Shown: positions 1-5,223 of the stretch, in pieces
Layout of the letters: the number at the start of each line of letters is the position of its first letter
How positions within the stretch are numbered: position 1 is the first letter of the stretch
Source: an uncultured Coriobacteriaceae bacterium
Lineage (GTDB): Bacteria > Actinomycetota > Coriobacteriia > Coriobacteriales > UMGS124
Length of the DNA: 5,975 nt
Reading direction: 5' to 3'
Assembly (NCBI GenBank): GCA_902783515.1
Contig: CACZRK010000411.1
Location: 1 to 5,975, forward strand
Program-made: the position numbers and the translations under genes
The notes under the pieces: model-generated
The model's input: only the letters and a program-made list of their open reading frames with translations
Told to the model about the DNA's origin: nothing
Databases searched by the model: none

Positions 1-753
1 CGGGAGGCCGTTTCCCTGGTGCAAAACCCGCGCACGGTGCTGATCGACACCTCCACCGCCCACCGCACCCACACGGATTGGACGTACGGCTTCCCGGAGC
101 TCTCCGCCGAGCAGCGCGCCGCGATCGCGGGGAGCAAGCGCGTCGCGAACCCCGGCTGTCACGCCACGGGCCTCGTCTCCACGACCGCGCCGCTCGTGCG
201 CATGGGCATCCTGCCCGCGGACTACCCGCTGACGTGCTTCTCGCTCACGGGCTACTCGGGCGGCGGCAAGCGGATGATCGCGCGTTACGAGGAGCCCGCG
301 GCGCAGCGTCCCGAGGAGCTTTCGACCCCCGGCGTGTACGGCCTCGCGCTGCATCACAAGCACCTGCCGGAGATGCAGGCAGTCTGCGGCCTCGCGCACC
401 CGCCCGTGTTCCTGCCCGTCGTCGACGACTACTACGAGGGCATGGCGACCACGGTCATGCTGCGCAACGACCTGCTCCTCGGCGCTCCGAGCGCCGAGGA
501 GATCTGCGAGCGGCTGCGCGGCTACTACGACGGCCAGCGCTTCGTGACCGTCGACCCGTACGTCCAGGACCCGGGCACGCTGTACGCGGGGGAGCTCGCG
601 GGCACGAACCGGCTGCGCATCGTCGTGAGCGGCACCGCCGAGCAGACCGTGGTGACCGCGCTCTTTGACAACCTGGGGAAGGGCGCCTCGGGCGCGGCCG
701 TGCAGAACATGAACATCATGCTCGGGCTGGACGAGGCGACGGGGCTCGCGTAG
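1..753 (+). CDS. argC: N-acetyl-gamma-glutamyl-phosphate reductase, type 2 (5' end outside window)
   Basis: ArgC reduces N-acetylglutamyl-5-phosphate to the semialdehyde with NADPH, the third step of arginine synthesis, in the cytoplasm. The frame is open from the first base (reads R-E-A-V-S-L-V) and gives 250 residues. The type-2 family has about 310-320, so roughly 60-70 N-terminal residues with the Rossmann GxxGxxG loop lie before the window. Visible motifs are VLIDTSTAHR, the catalytic-cysteine motif NPGCHATG (Cys codon 157-159), the type-2 hallmark TGYSGGGK, HKHLPEM, and the conserved end DNLGKGASGAAVQNM. These fit the short type-2 form rather than the longer type 1. A GTG at 19 is an internal valine, not the start. 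The next gene is convergent, so argC is either alone or last in its operon. Family assignment is near certain; activity is inferred. Confidence 0.96.
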   Translation, partial: REAVSLVQNPRTVLIDTSTAHRTHTDWTYGFPELSAEQRAAIAGSKRVANPGCHATGLVSTTAPLVRMGILPADYPLTCFSLTGYSGGGKRMIARYEEPAAQRPEELSTPGVYGLALHHKHLPEMQAVCGLAHPPVFLPVVDDYYEGMATTVMLRNDLLLGAPSAEEICERLRGYYDGQRFVTVDPYVQDPGTLYAGELAGTNRLRIVVSGTAEQTVVTALFDNLGKGASGAAVQNMNIMLGLDEATGLA

Positions 754-755
754 GC

Positions 756-798
756 CCTGCCGCGCCACCGCGCGCCATCGCACTAGAGGCGCGGCAGG
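756..798. terminator. Inverted repeat between convergent argC and yggU, likely bidirectional terminator
   Basis: Perfect 11-bp inverted repeat: CCTGCCGCGCC at 756-766 and GGCGCGGCAGG at 788-798, with a 21-base loop that contains the yggU stop codon. It begins two bases after the argC stop codon, and its right arm encodes the last residues of YggU. Neither side has a T-run, so it does not match the classical intrinsic terminator. Its place between two convergent stop codons favours an end-of-transcript role on both strands. Function is inferred. Confidence 0.5.
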
Positions 799-1070
799 CT
801 TCCGACCCACGCCGCGACGGCGTCGTCATCGGCGTTGACCTCCACCATCTTGTGGCGCGAGGTCTCGCCGCGCGTCACGCGCACGCAGCCCTTGGCGACG
901 CCGAGCGACTTCGCCACGGCGGCGCAGACGGCCTTGTTCGCCTTGCCGCCCTCCGGCGCCGCCGTCACGCGGACGACGACCTCGGCGCGGCCCGCATCGT
1001 CGGTCGTCACGCCCGCGACGACGTCCCGCTGCGCCTTGGGAACCGCTCGCACGGGAATGGTCACCGTCAT
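783..1070 (-). CDS. yggU: DUF167 / YggU (UPF0235) family small protein
   Basis: A 95-residue cytoplasmic protein of the DUF167 family, whose biochemical role is not established. It is recognised by RVTAAPEGGKANKAV (residues 34-48) and VTRGETSRHKMV (65-76), the two conserved blocks of the family, spaced as expected, and its length is normal for a complete member. The ATG at 1070 is chosen because GAGAGGG (1084-1078) lies seven bases upstream and the protein then starts directly with the first beta-strand. In-frame ATGs at 1097 and 1142 would add unconserved residues and have poorer ribosome sites. It is convergent with argC and divergent from the prolyl isomerase gene, so it is probably transcribed alone. 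I see no yggT or other frequent companion of this family beside it. Confidence 0.92.
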   Translation of the reverse strand: MTVTIPVRAVPKAQRDVVAGVTTDDAGRAEVVVRVTAAPEGGKANKAVCAAVAKSLGVAKGCVRVTRGETSRHKMVEVNADDDAVAAWVGSLPRL

Positions 1071-1201
1071 CGTTGCACCCTCTCGCCTGTCCGTCATCTC
1101 GCTTGTCCCGCTGGCACACGGCGGGCGCGATCGCGGCCGCACCGCGCATCACCACGCTCGCGGCCGTCTCGCGCGCCGCTCCGCGTGCAGTCGCCCCCCG
1201 C

Positions 1202-1232
1202 ATGATAGCCGAACGCGCAGCACGTGTGTCAG
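1202..1232 (-). promoter_or_regulatory. Candidate sigma-70-type promoter for yggU
   Basis: On the minus strand, CTGACA (1232-1227, 5 of 6 matches to TTGACA) is followed after 19 bases by TATCAT (1207-1202, 5 of 6 matches to TATAAT). This is the most promoter-like hexamer pair I found. The spacer is two bases longer than ideal. It would give yggU a leader of about 125 bases. Its -35 overlaps that of the candidate promoter facing the other way. Confidence 0.4.
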
Positions 1233-1254
1233 GGCGCGCGGGAACGGGTACGCT
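1226..1254 (+). promoter_or_regulatory. Candidate promoter for the prolyl isomerase gene
   Basis: GTGTCA (1226-1231, 4 of 6 matches) and TACGCT (1249-1254, keeping the key T, A and final T) are separated by exactly 17 bases. Transcription would begin near 1261, about 67 bases before the start codon. The hexamers are weak and chance matches are easy, but position and spacing fit and nothing better is seen in the 257-base gap between yggU and this gene. Confidence 0.28.
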
Positions 1255-1313
1255 CATACAGCGCGTCCTTATCGGTGCGCCCGCCCGGGCGTCCCCGCGC
1301 AGCCGACTCAGAC

Positions 1314-1321
1314 AGGAGAGG
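1314..1321 (+). promoter_or_regulatory. Ribosome binding site deciding the slyD start
   Basis: AGGAGAGG, with its AGGAG core ending nine bases before the ATG at 1328. It is a near-consensus Shine-Dalgarno sequence and separates the true start from the long upstream extension of the same frame, which reaches back to 1073 without any family similarity. Confidence 0.85.
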
Positions 1322-1327
1322 AACCCC

Positions 1328-1729
1328 ATGAGCAACAAGGGCAAGAAGGTCAAGGTCCACTACACCGGCACGCTCGACGACGGCACGAAGTTCGACAGCT
1401 CGCGCGACCGCGGCGAACCGCTCGAGTTCACCTGCATGGCCGGCCAGATGATCCCCGGGTTCGACCGCGCCGTGGATGACATGAAGGTCGGCGAGGTCCG
1501 CGACGTCCACCTTGAGCCGAAGGACGCCTACGGCGAGGCGGACCCGCGCATGGTCCTGCACGCCACCGTCGGCCAGAAGCTCTACGTCATGATGGGCAAC
1601 GGTCGCCCGATGCCCGTGACGATCACCTCCGCCGAGAACGGCGAGGTCACGCTCGACGCCAACCACGAGCTGGCCGGCAAGGCGCTCAACTTCAACATCG
1701 AGCTCGTTGAGGTCGAGGGCGGCGACTAG
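1328..1729 (+). CDS. slyD: FKBP-type peptidyl-prolyl cis-trans isomerase, compact SlyD-like
   Basis: A 133-residue cytoplasmic prolyl isomerase/chaperone of the SlyD branch of FKBPs, expected to catalyse cis-trans isomerisation at X-Pro bonds and help proteins fold. The FKBP half is seen as VHYTGTLDDGTKFDSS (10-25), MIPGFDRAV (41-49) and DAYGEADP (66-73). The insert-in-flap region covers about 74-110, and the SlyD closing block NHELAGKALNFNIELVEV is at 112-129. There is no signal peptide and no histidine/cysteine-rich metal-binding tail, and the insert is shorter than in E. coli SlyD. The ATG at 1328 has AGGAG (1314-1318) nine bases upstream; longer upstream frames are low-complexity and unconserved. 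It stands alone: yggU is divergent and the next gene convergent. The family is clear; substrates are unknown. Confidence 0.94.
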   Translation: MSNKGKKVKVHYTGTLDDGTKFDSSRDRGEPLEFTCMAGQMIPGFDRAVDDMKVGEVRDVHLEPKDAYGEADPRMVLHATVGQKLYVMMGNGRPMPVTITSAENGEVTLDANHELAGKALNFNIELVEVEGGD

Positions 1730-1794
1730 GGACGCCCACCACGCGGCGCGCTGACGCACGCCGCGGCGATCGCGCGCAGTCTCGCGCATGTCCC

Positions 1795-1832
1795 GCGCGG
1801 CGGCCGTCAGCCATCACCGACGGTCGCCGCGC
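1795..1832. terminator. Strong 14-bp hairpin between convergent slyD and the unknown gene
   Basis: The arms GCGCGGCGGCCGTC (1795-1808) and GACGGTCGCCGCGC (1819-1832) pair over 14 positions around a 10-base loop. The only imperfect pair is 1803/1824: a G-U wobble in plus-strand RNA but a C-A mismatch in minus-strand RNA, so the fold is better in the slyD transcript. It begins 65 bases after the slyD stop and ends 43 bases before the stop of the convergent gene. No T-run follows on either strand. It is most likely a transcript end or 3'-stabilising structure; the role is inferred. Confidence 0.55.
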
Positions 1833-1875
1833 TTGCGTCCGCGACCCTTCGCGCGCCCGTTCCGCGCCGCGGCGC

Positions 1876-2841
1876 TTAGTCTCGCAGGTCGGCGATGCCG
1901 GGCACGCGCTGGGGCGGCAGCAGCCGACGCGCGATGCCGTCCGCGAACTTGTTGGGCCGTTCCTCGTTGGCCTGCGTGTACGTCCAGAAGTCATGGGCGC
2001 GCAGCGTGCGGTCGTCGTAGAGGTCGATCCCGCGACGGTACACGTGCACCGACCCGCGCGTGGGGACGAGCTCCTCCGGCACGGAGGGGCGGTCAAAGAA
2101 GGCGATCGTGCGCTCGCGCAGCATCTCGCTGGTCCAGTCGACCTCATAGACGTTCGCGATGCCGGTCAGGCGGCGCACCGCCTCCTTGGCCTGGTCGGGC
2201 ACCTTGCCGTTGAAGCCGCTGCAGCACAGGACGAGCGGCAGCGTGCGGTCCAGATCGCACACCGCGTCCAGGAAGCCGTTGATCGTCTGCGGCGTGAGGA
2301 CCTCCAGCTTGGAGCTGAGGCGCGTGCCGCCGACGCGCGCGACGCACGTCGGCAGGTCGACGAGGCTGCGCACAACCCAGGGCACCGCCGTCGTGGGCGG
2401 GATGGGGTCCGCGTAGAACTCGATGACGCGGCACACGGACTCGGTGGAGACGCGGCAGCTGCCGTCCTCCTCACGCTGCAGGAAGACGGTGGTGTGCCAG
2501 CGGCGGTTGCGGTAGGCGCTGTCGGGCTCGTCGTACTCCGCGGCCCACGCGCAGACGCGGCCGCCCTCGTCGCGCCGCGACGCGCAGGCGAGCGCCGGCC
2601 AGCGGTCGGCGTCATAGTCGCCGCCGCGGTAGTCCTCGGGGCTCGCGTAGTCCCACGCGGTCGGGAAGGCGCGCCCGTCGCCGAGGTCGTCGACGACCGG
2701 GCTGCCGCCGTAGGACCCCTCCTTCACGACGACCCACTCGACCACGGTCTTGGCGGCCTCCGTCAGCGGGTCGACCCCCTCCGTCGCCGGATAGAGGCAA
2801 AAGCTCGAGCGATGCTTGAGGCTCGTGTACCTGTCACTCAC
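1876..2841 (-). CDS. Protein of unknown function, translationally coupled to helD
   Basis: A 321-residue soluble protein without signal peptide or membrane segment. I do not recognise a named family. Visible parts: a tryptophan/tyrosine-rich N-terminal half (WVVVKEG near 36-42, a stretch rich in Asp and Gly, then RRWHTTVFLQREEDG), which looks beta-rich; a linker PWVVRSLVDLP; then a region with LPLVLCCSGFNGK, a helix, LTGIANVYEVD, and RGSVHVYRRGIDLYDD. From memory, the last order (a 'PVVVVS' strand, an 'L-x-G-x-A-x-V' helix-strand, then a 'GAVRLYWPG' strand) resembles uncharacterised domains in larger bacterial proteins; that link is weak and unchecked. The GTG start at 2841 overlaps the helD stop by eight bases and has AAGGGAG (2855-2849) seven bases upstream. 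Coupling to helD suggests a role with HelD or RNA polymerase; this is inference. Confidence 0.85.
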   Translation of the reverse strand: MSDRYTSLKHRSSFCLYPATEGVDPLTEAAKTVVEWVVVKEGSYGGSPVVDDLGDGRAFPTAWDYASPEDYRGGDYDADRWPALACASRRDEGGRVCAWAAEYDEPDSAYRNRRWHTTVFLQREEDGSCRVSTESVCRVIEFYADPIPPTTAVPWVVRSLVDLPTCVARVGGTRLSSKLEVLTPQTINGFLDAVCDLDRTLPLVLCCSGFNGKVPDQAKEAVRRLTGIANVYEVDWTSEMLRERTIAFFDRPSVPEELVPTRGSVHVYRRGIDLYDDRTLRAHDFWTYTQANEERPNKFADGIARRLLPPQRVPGIADLRD

Positions 2842-5134
2842 CCTGTGGCTCCCTTCCGTCCGTCGTCACGACACCGTCGGCGACCGCCTCCGCGAGCAGC
2901 GGCGTCAGCGGTCCCTGCGCGAGGATCGTGACGCGCTTGGTCGCGCGCGAGATCGCCGTGTAGAGCCGGCGACGCGAGAGGTCGTCGGCGCCGTACTCGT
3001 CGGCCTGCGCGTCGGCGATGATCACGCGGTCGAACTCCAGCCCCTTCGCGAGCGCGAGGTCCAGCAGCGCGCCGCCGGCGTCCGGCAGCCCGTTGGCCTT
3101 CTCGACCAGGACGGGAGCGTCGTCGCCCATGACTTGGACGAGGCGACGCCCGAGCCAGCTCGCCCGCTTGCGCGACCCCACGACCACGGCGGTCAGGCCA
3201 GGCTCGCCGGCGACGGCGCGCAGCCGGCGCGCGACCTCGTCCACGAGCTCGTCGCCGGTCGCAAGGCAGCGGACCTCGACGGCCTCGCCGGGGCGCTGCA
3301 CCGAGGATACCTGAATGCGCTCCGCCGGCGGCAGCAGGCGCGCGAAGAGGTCGGTGATCTCCGGCGAGCTGCGGTAGCTCGTCATGAGGGCACACTCGTC
3401 CACCTGGCCGCGCGCCTCGCGGAAGACCTCGCGGATCTCGTCAAAGCTCGCGGTGCCGGACCGGATCGCCTGGTTGGGGTCGCCCAGCAGCAGGAAGTGC
3501 GCGCGGCTGAAGTAGCGCGCGAGCACCATGAGCTGGCCGGCCGCGTAGTCCTGCACCTCGTCGATCATGACGAAGCGCGCGTCGGCGTCCACCTTGCCGG
3601 TGACATCCATCTTCAGGCAGAGCCACTCGGTCGCCGAGAGGCCCTCGCGGCCGAGCAGGCGCATCCCGATGCGGTCGACGCGCAGCCAGCCGAAGTCGTC
3701 CACCTGCTCGTAGGCGGGGCCGCACGTCGCCGCGAGGTACTGGCGCGCGAGGTCGGTGGCCTGCTCCTCGTCCTCGGCGTGTACGACCATGCCGAAGAGG
3801 CGGTCCTGGGTGTCGGCGTCAAGGGCGTCCACCTCGTCGTGCACCGACTCCGCGTGCGCGAGCTGCTCGATGCGGCGGTCCAGGCGGTCGCGGAGCTCGT
3901 CCTGCACGAGCGTCATGAGGCGCGGGCCGGTCGCCACACGGGCGAAGCGCTCGACGACCTTCATGATCTGCTCGATGGAAATGAGGCTGCGCTCGCCGGC
4001 ATGGACCTCCGTGAGGTCGGAGAGCTCCGGCACGAAGCCCGCGGCACGCTCGTCGATCTCCCGCAGCGCCTCGCGCGTCACCCCCTCGCCCAGGCCGCGG
4101 TCGCCGGCGCCGAGGCGGCGCGCGAGCTCCGGCCACGTGACCGTGCGCGGGTTGCGCTCGCCGAGCTGCGGCAGGACGTCCCAGATGTAGCGCTCGAACA
4201 CCTTGTTGGGCGTGATGAGGCACACGCGGTCGGCGTTGAGCGACGCGCGGTCGCGATAGAGCAGGTAGGCGATGCGCTGGAGCATGACGCTCGTCTTGCC
4301 GCTTCCGGCGACGCCGCGCACGAGCAGCGTCGGCGCGTCCTCGTGGCGGATGACCTCGTTCTGCTCGCGCTGAATGGTCGCCGTGATGGCCTGCATCCGC
4401 GAGGAGCGGCGCTCGGAGAGCGAGGCGAGCAGCAGCGGGTCCTGAATGGCGACCGTCGTGTCAAAGTACGCGTTCAGGCGCTCGCCCGTGATGTCAAACT
4501 GCCGACGGACCTTCAGGTCCACGGCGACCGTGCGGCCGTTCGCCTCGTAGGTCATCGGCCCGGTCTGCTGGCTGTAGTAGGTCTCGGCGACCGGCGAGCG
4601 CCAGTCCACGACGATCGGGCGGTGGCGCTCGTCGGCGACGCCCGCCGCGCCCAGGTAGACGTCGCGCGGACGCGGGCGGCCCGGAAACTGCAGCGTGACC
4701 TTGGCGAAGTAGGGCTTGCCCAGCAGCAGGCGCACGCGGCGCAGGCTCTCGGCGTCCGCGTCGATCGTGAGGTTGAAGCTGTCCACGACGTTGTTCATGA
4801 CGGCGTACTCCGCGTACGTCTCCATGGAGCCGGCGGAGTCGTCCAGGTTCGTCGCGAGCTCGTCGCTCATGCCGCCCTTGAACGCCTCGATCTCGGCGAG
4901 GTTCTCGCGCAGACGCCGCTCAAGGTCGTCGGCGAGTCCGCGCAGCCTGCCGCACGTCTCGGTGAGGTGCCGCTGCTCCTGCGCGAAGACCGGGTCGTCC
5001 GTCGGGCGGACGTCCGTCGTCGACGTCGCACGCGCGCCGTCAGCCGACGCCGCGGGCGCGTCACCACCTGGCACCTGCGCCTGCGCCCGCCCGCCCTCGC
5101 GCTCGTCGGCACCCTGCGTCTCGTCAGTCCCCAT
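2834..5134 (-). CDS. helD: HelD-type RNA polymerase-associated helicase-like ATPase
   Basis: A 766-residue UvrD/Rep-like superfamily 1 protein of the HelD type. Characterised HelD proteins bind RNA polymerase through an N-terminal coiled-coil arm and use ATP to free it from nucleic acid. In order: a low-complexity N-terminus (about 1-45), a coiled coil (about 50-90), the HelD block IVVDWRSPVAETYYS (174-188), a Q-like motif REQNEVIRHED (256-266), Walker A GVAGSGKTS (274-282), Walker B VMIDEVQD (522-529), GDPNQAI (551-557), MTSYRSSPEI (584-593), AKGLEFDRVII (696-706) and LYTAISRATKRV (724-735). All ATPase motifs look intact, and the length is close to that of B. subtilis HelD. ATG 5134 is preferred over GTG 5155 because AGGGG (5144-5140) and GGAGG (5153-5149) then serve as ribosome sites. 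The C-terminus overlaps the next gene. Nucleic-acid unwinding should not be assumed. Confidence 0.95.
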   Translation of the reverse strand: MGTDETQGADEREGGRAQAQVPGGDAPAASADGARATSTTDVRPTDDPVFAQEQRHLTETCGRLRGLADDLERRLRENLAEIEAFKGGMSDELATNLDDSAGSMETYAEYAVMNNVVDSFNLTIDADAESLRRVRLLLGKPYFAKVTLQFPGRPRPRDVYLGAAGVADERHRPIVVDWRSPVAETYYSQQTGPMTYEANGRTVAVDLKVRRQFDITGERLNAYFDTTVAIQDPLLLASLSERRSSRMQAITATIQREQNEVIRHEDAPTLLVRGVAGSGKTSVMLQRIAYLLYRDRASLNADRVCLITPNKVFERYIWDVLPQLGERNPRTVTWPELARRLGAGDRGLGEGVTREALREIDERAAGFVPELSDLTEVHAGERSLISIEQIMKVVERFARVATGPRLMTLVQDELRDRLDRRIEQLAHAESVHDEVDALDADTQDRLFGMVVHAEDEEQATDLARQYLAATCGPAYEQVDDFGWLRVDRIGMRLLGREGLSATEWLCLKMDVTGKVDADARFVMIDEVQDYAAGQLMVLARYFSRAHFLLLGDPNQAIRSGTASFDEIREVFREARGQVDECALMTSYRSSPEITDLFARLLPPAERIQVSSVQRPGEAVEVRCLATGDELVDEVARRLRAVAGEPGLTAVVVGSRKRASWLGRRLVQVMGDDAPVLVEKANGLPDAGGALLDLALAKGLEFDRVIIADAQADEYGADDLSRRRLYTAISRATKRVTILAQGPLTPLLAEAVADGVVTTDGREPQGE
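2842..2857 (-). promoter_or_regulatory. Ribosome binding site of the unknown gene, inside the helD end
   Basis: GGAAGGGAG (2857-2849) lies within the last helD codons, seven bases before the GTG at 2841. Together with the GTGAGTGA overlap it fixes the downstream start and indicates that both genes are read from one mRNA, with ribosomes finishing helD able to begin on the second frame. Confidence 0.75.
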
Positions 5135-5158
5135 GCGTTCCCCTGTCCCCTCCACGTC

Positions 5159-5173
5159 GCGTGACCGTCACGC
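5159..5173. promoter_or_regulatory. Perfect 15-bp palindrome upstream of helD, candidate operator
   Basis: GCGTGAC-C-GTCACGC has seven-base arms that are exact inverted copies around a single central base. It lies 24 bases upstream of the preferred helD ATG, between the hydrolase stop and helD. The compact two-fold symmetry is typical of a dimeric repressor site. As RNA it could only form a small six-pair hairpin with a three-base loop. The bound factor, if any, cannot be named from this sequence. Confidence 0.4.
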
Positions 5174-5184
5174 CGCGCACCCGC

Positions 5185-5223
5185 GCGCGCCGGCAGACTC
5201 TCGGCAGACCCCGGTCGGCGCGC
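5185..5223 (-). terminator. GC-rich stem just after the hydrolase gene, possible terminator
   Basis: Inverted arms GCGCGCCG (5185-5192) and CGGCGCGC (5216-5223) start at the last base of the hydrolase stop codon and enclose 23 bases. The eight base pairs are all G-C, but there is no T-run and the loop is long, so this is a weaker terminator candidate than the hairpin at 1795-1832. The loop carries a short direct repeat. Confidence 0.3.
5191..5209. repeat. Direct repeat CGGCAGAC, 11-bp period
   Basis: CGGCAGAC occurs at 5191-5198 and again at 5202-5209, separated by TCT, so the copies start 11 bases apart (about one DNA turn). It lies in the 88-base gap between the hydrolase stop and the helD start. 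It may be half of a regulatory site or chance in GC-rich sequence; only two copies are seen. Confidence 0.35.

Noticed and set aside
1071..1142. Longer YggU starting at 1142 or 1097
   Set aside because: The added residues are unconserved and the ribosome site before 1070 is clearly better.
1073..1327. N-terminal extension of the prolyl isomerase frame
   Set aside because: The extension has no FKBP similarity and is Arg/Ala-rich; the ATG at 1328 has a strong ribosome site and matches family length.
1730..1875. Possible small gene between slyD and the unknown gene
   Set aside because: Frames here are Arg-rich without a ribosome site, and the region is largely accounted for by the hairpin at 1795-1832.
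1993..2931. A 312-codon plus-strand frame opposite the unknown gene
   Set aside because: Low-complexity Ala/Arg/Val composition and no ribosome site. The minus-strand frame is coupled to helD and has a balanced composition with Trp, Tyr and Cys.
1876..5134. Gabija-like defence pair (helicase plus nuclease)
   Set aside because: The helicase has the HelD-specific DWRSPVA block and N-terminal coiled coil, and the partner shows no OLD/TOPRIM nuclease motifs.
5135..5155. GTG at 5155 as the helD start
   Set aside because: Using it would place the two G-rich ribosome-site candidates inside the coding region; the ATG at 5134 uses them naturally. The difference is only seven residues, so it remains possible.
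2816..5164. A 782-codon open frame on the plus strand opposite helD
   Set aside because: It is the antisense shadow of helD. The translation is dominated by Arg, Ala, Val, Leu and His without any family motif, while the minus strand carries all the helicase motifs. Long antisense frames are expected at this GC content.
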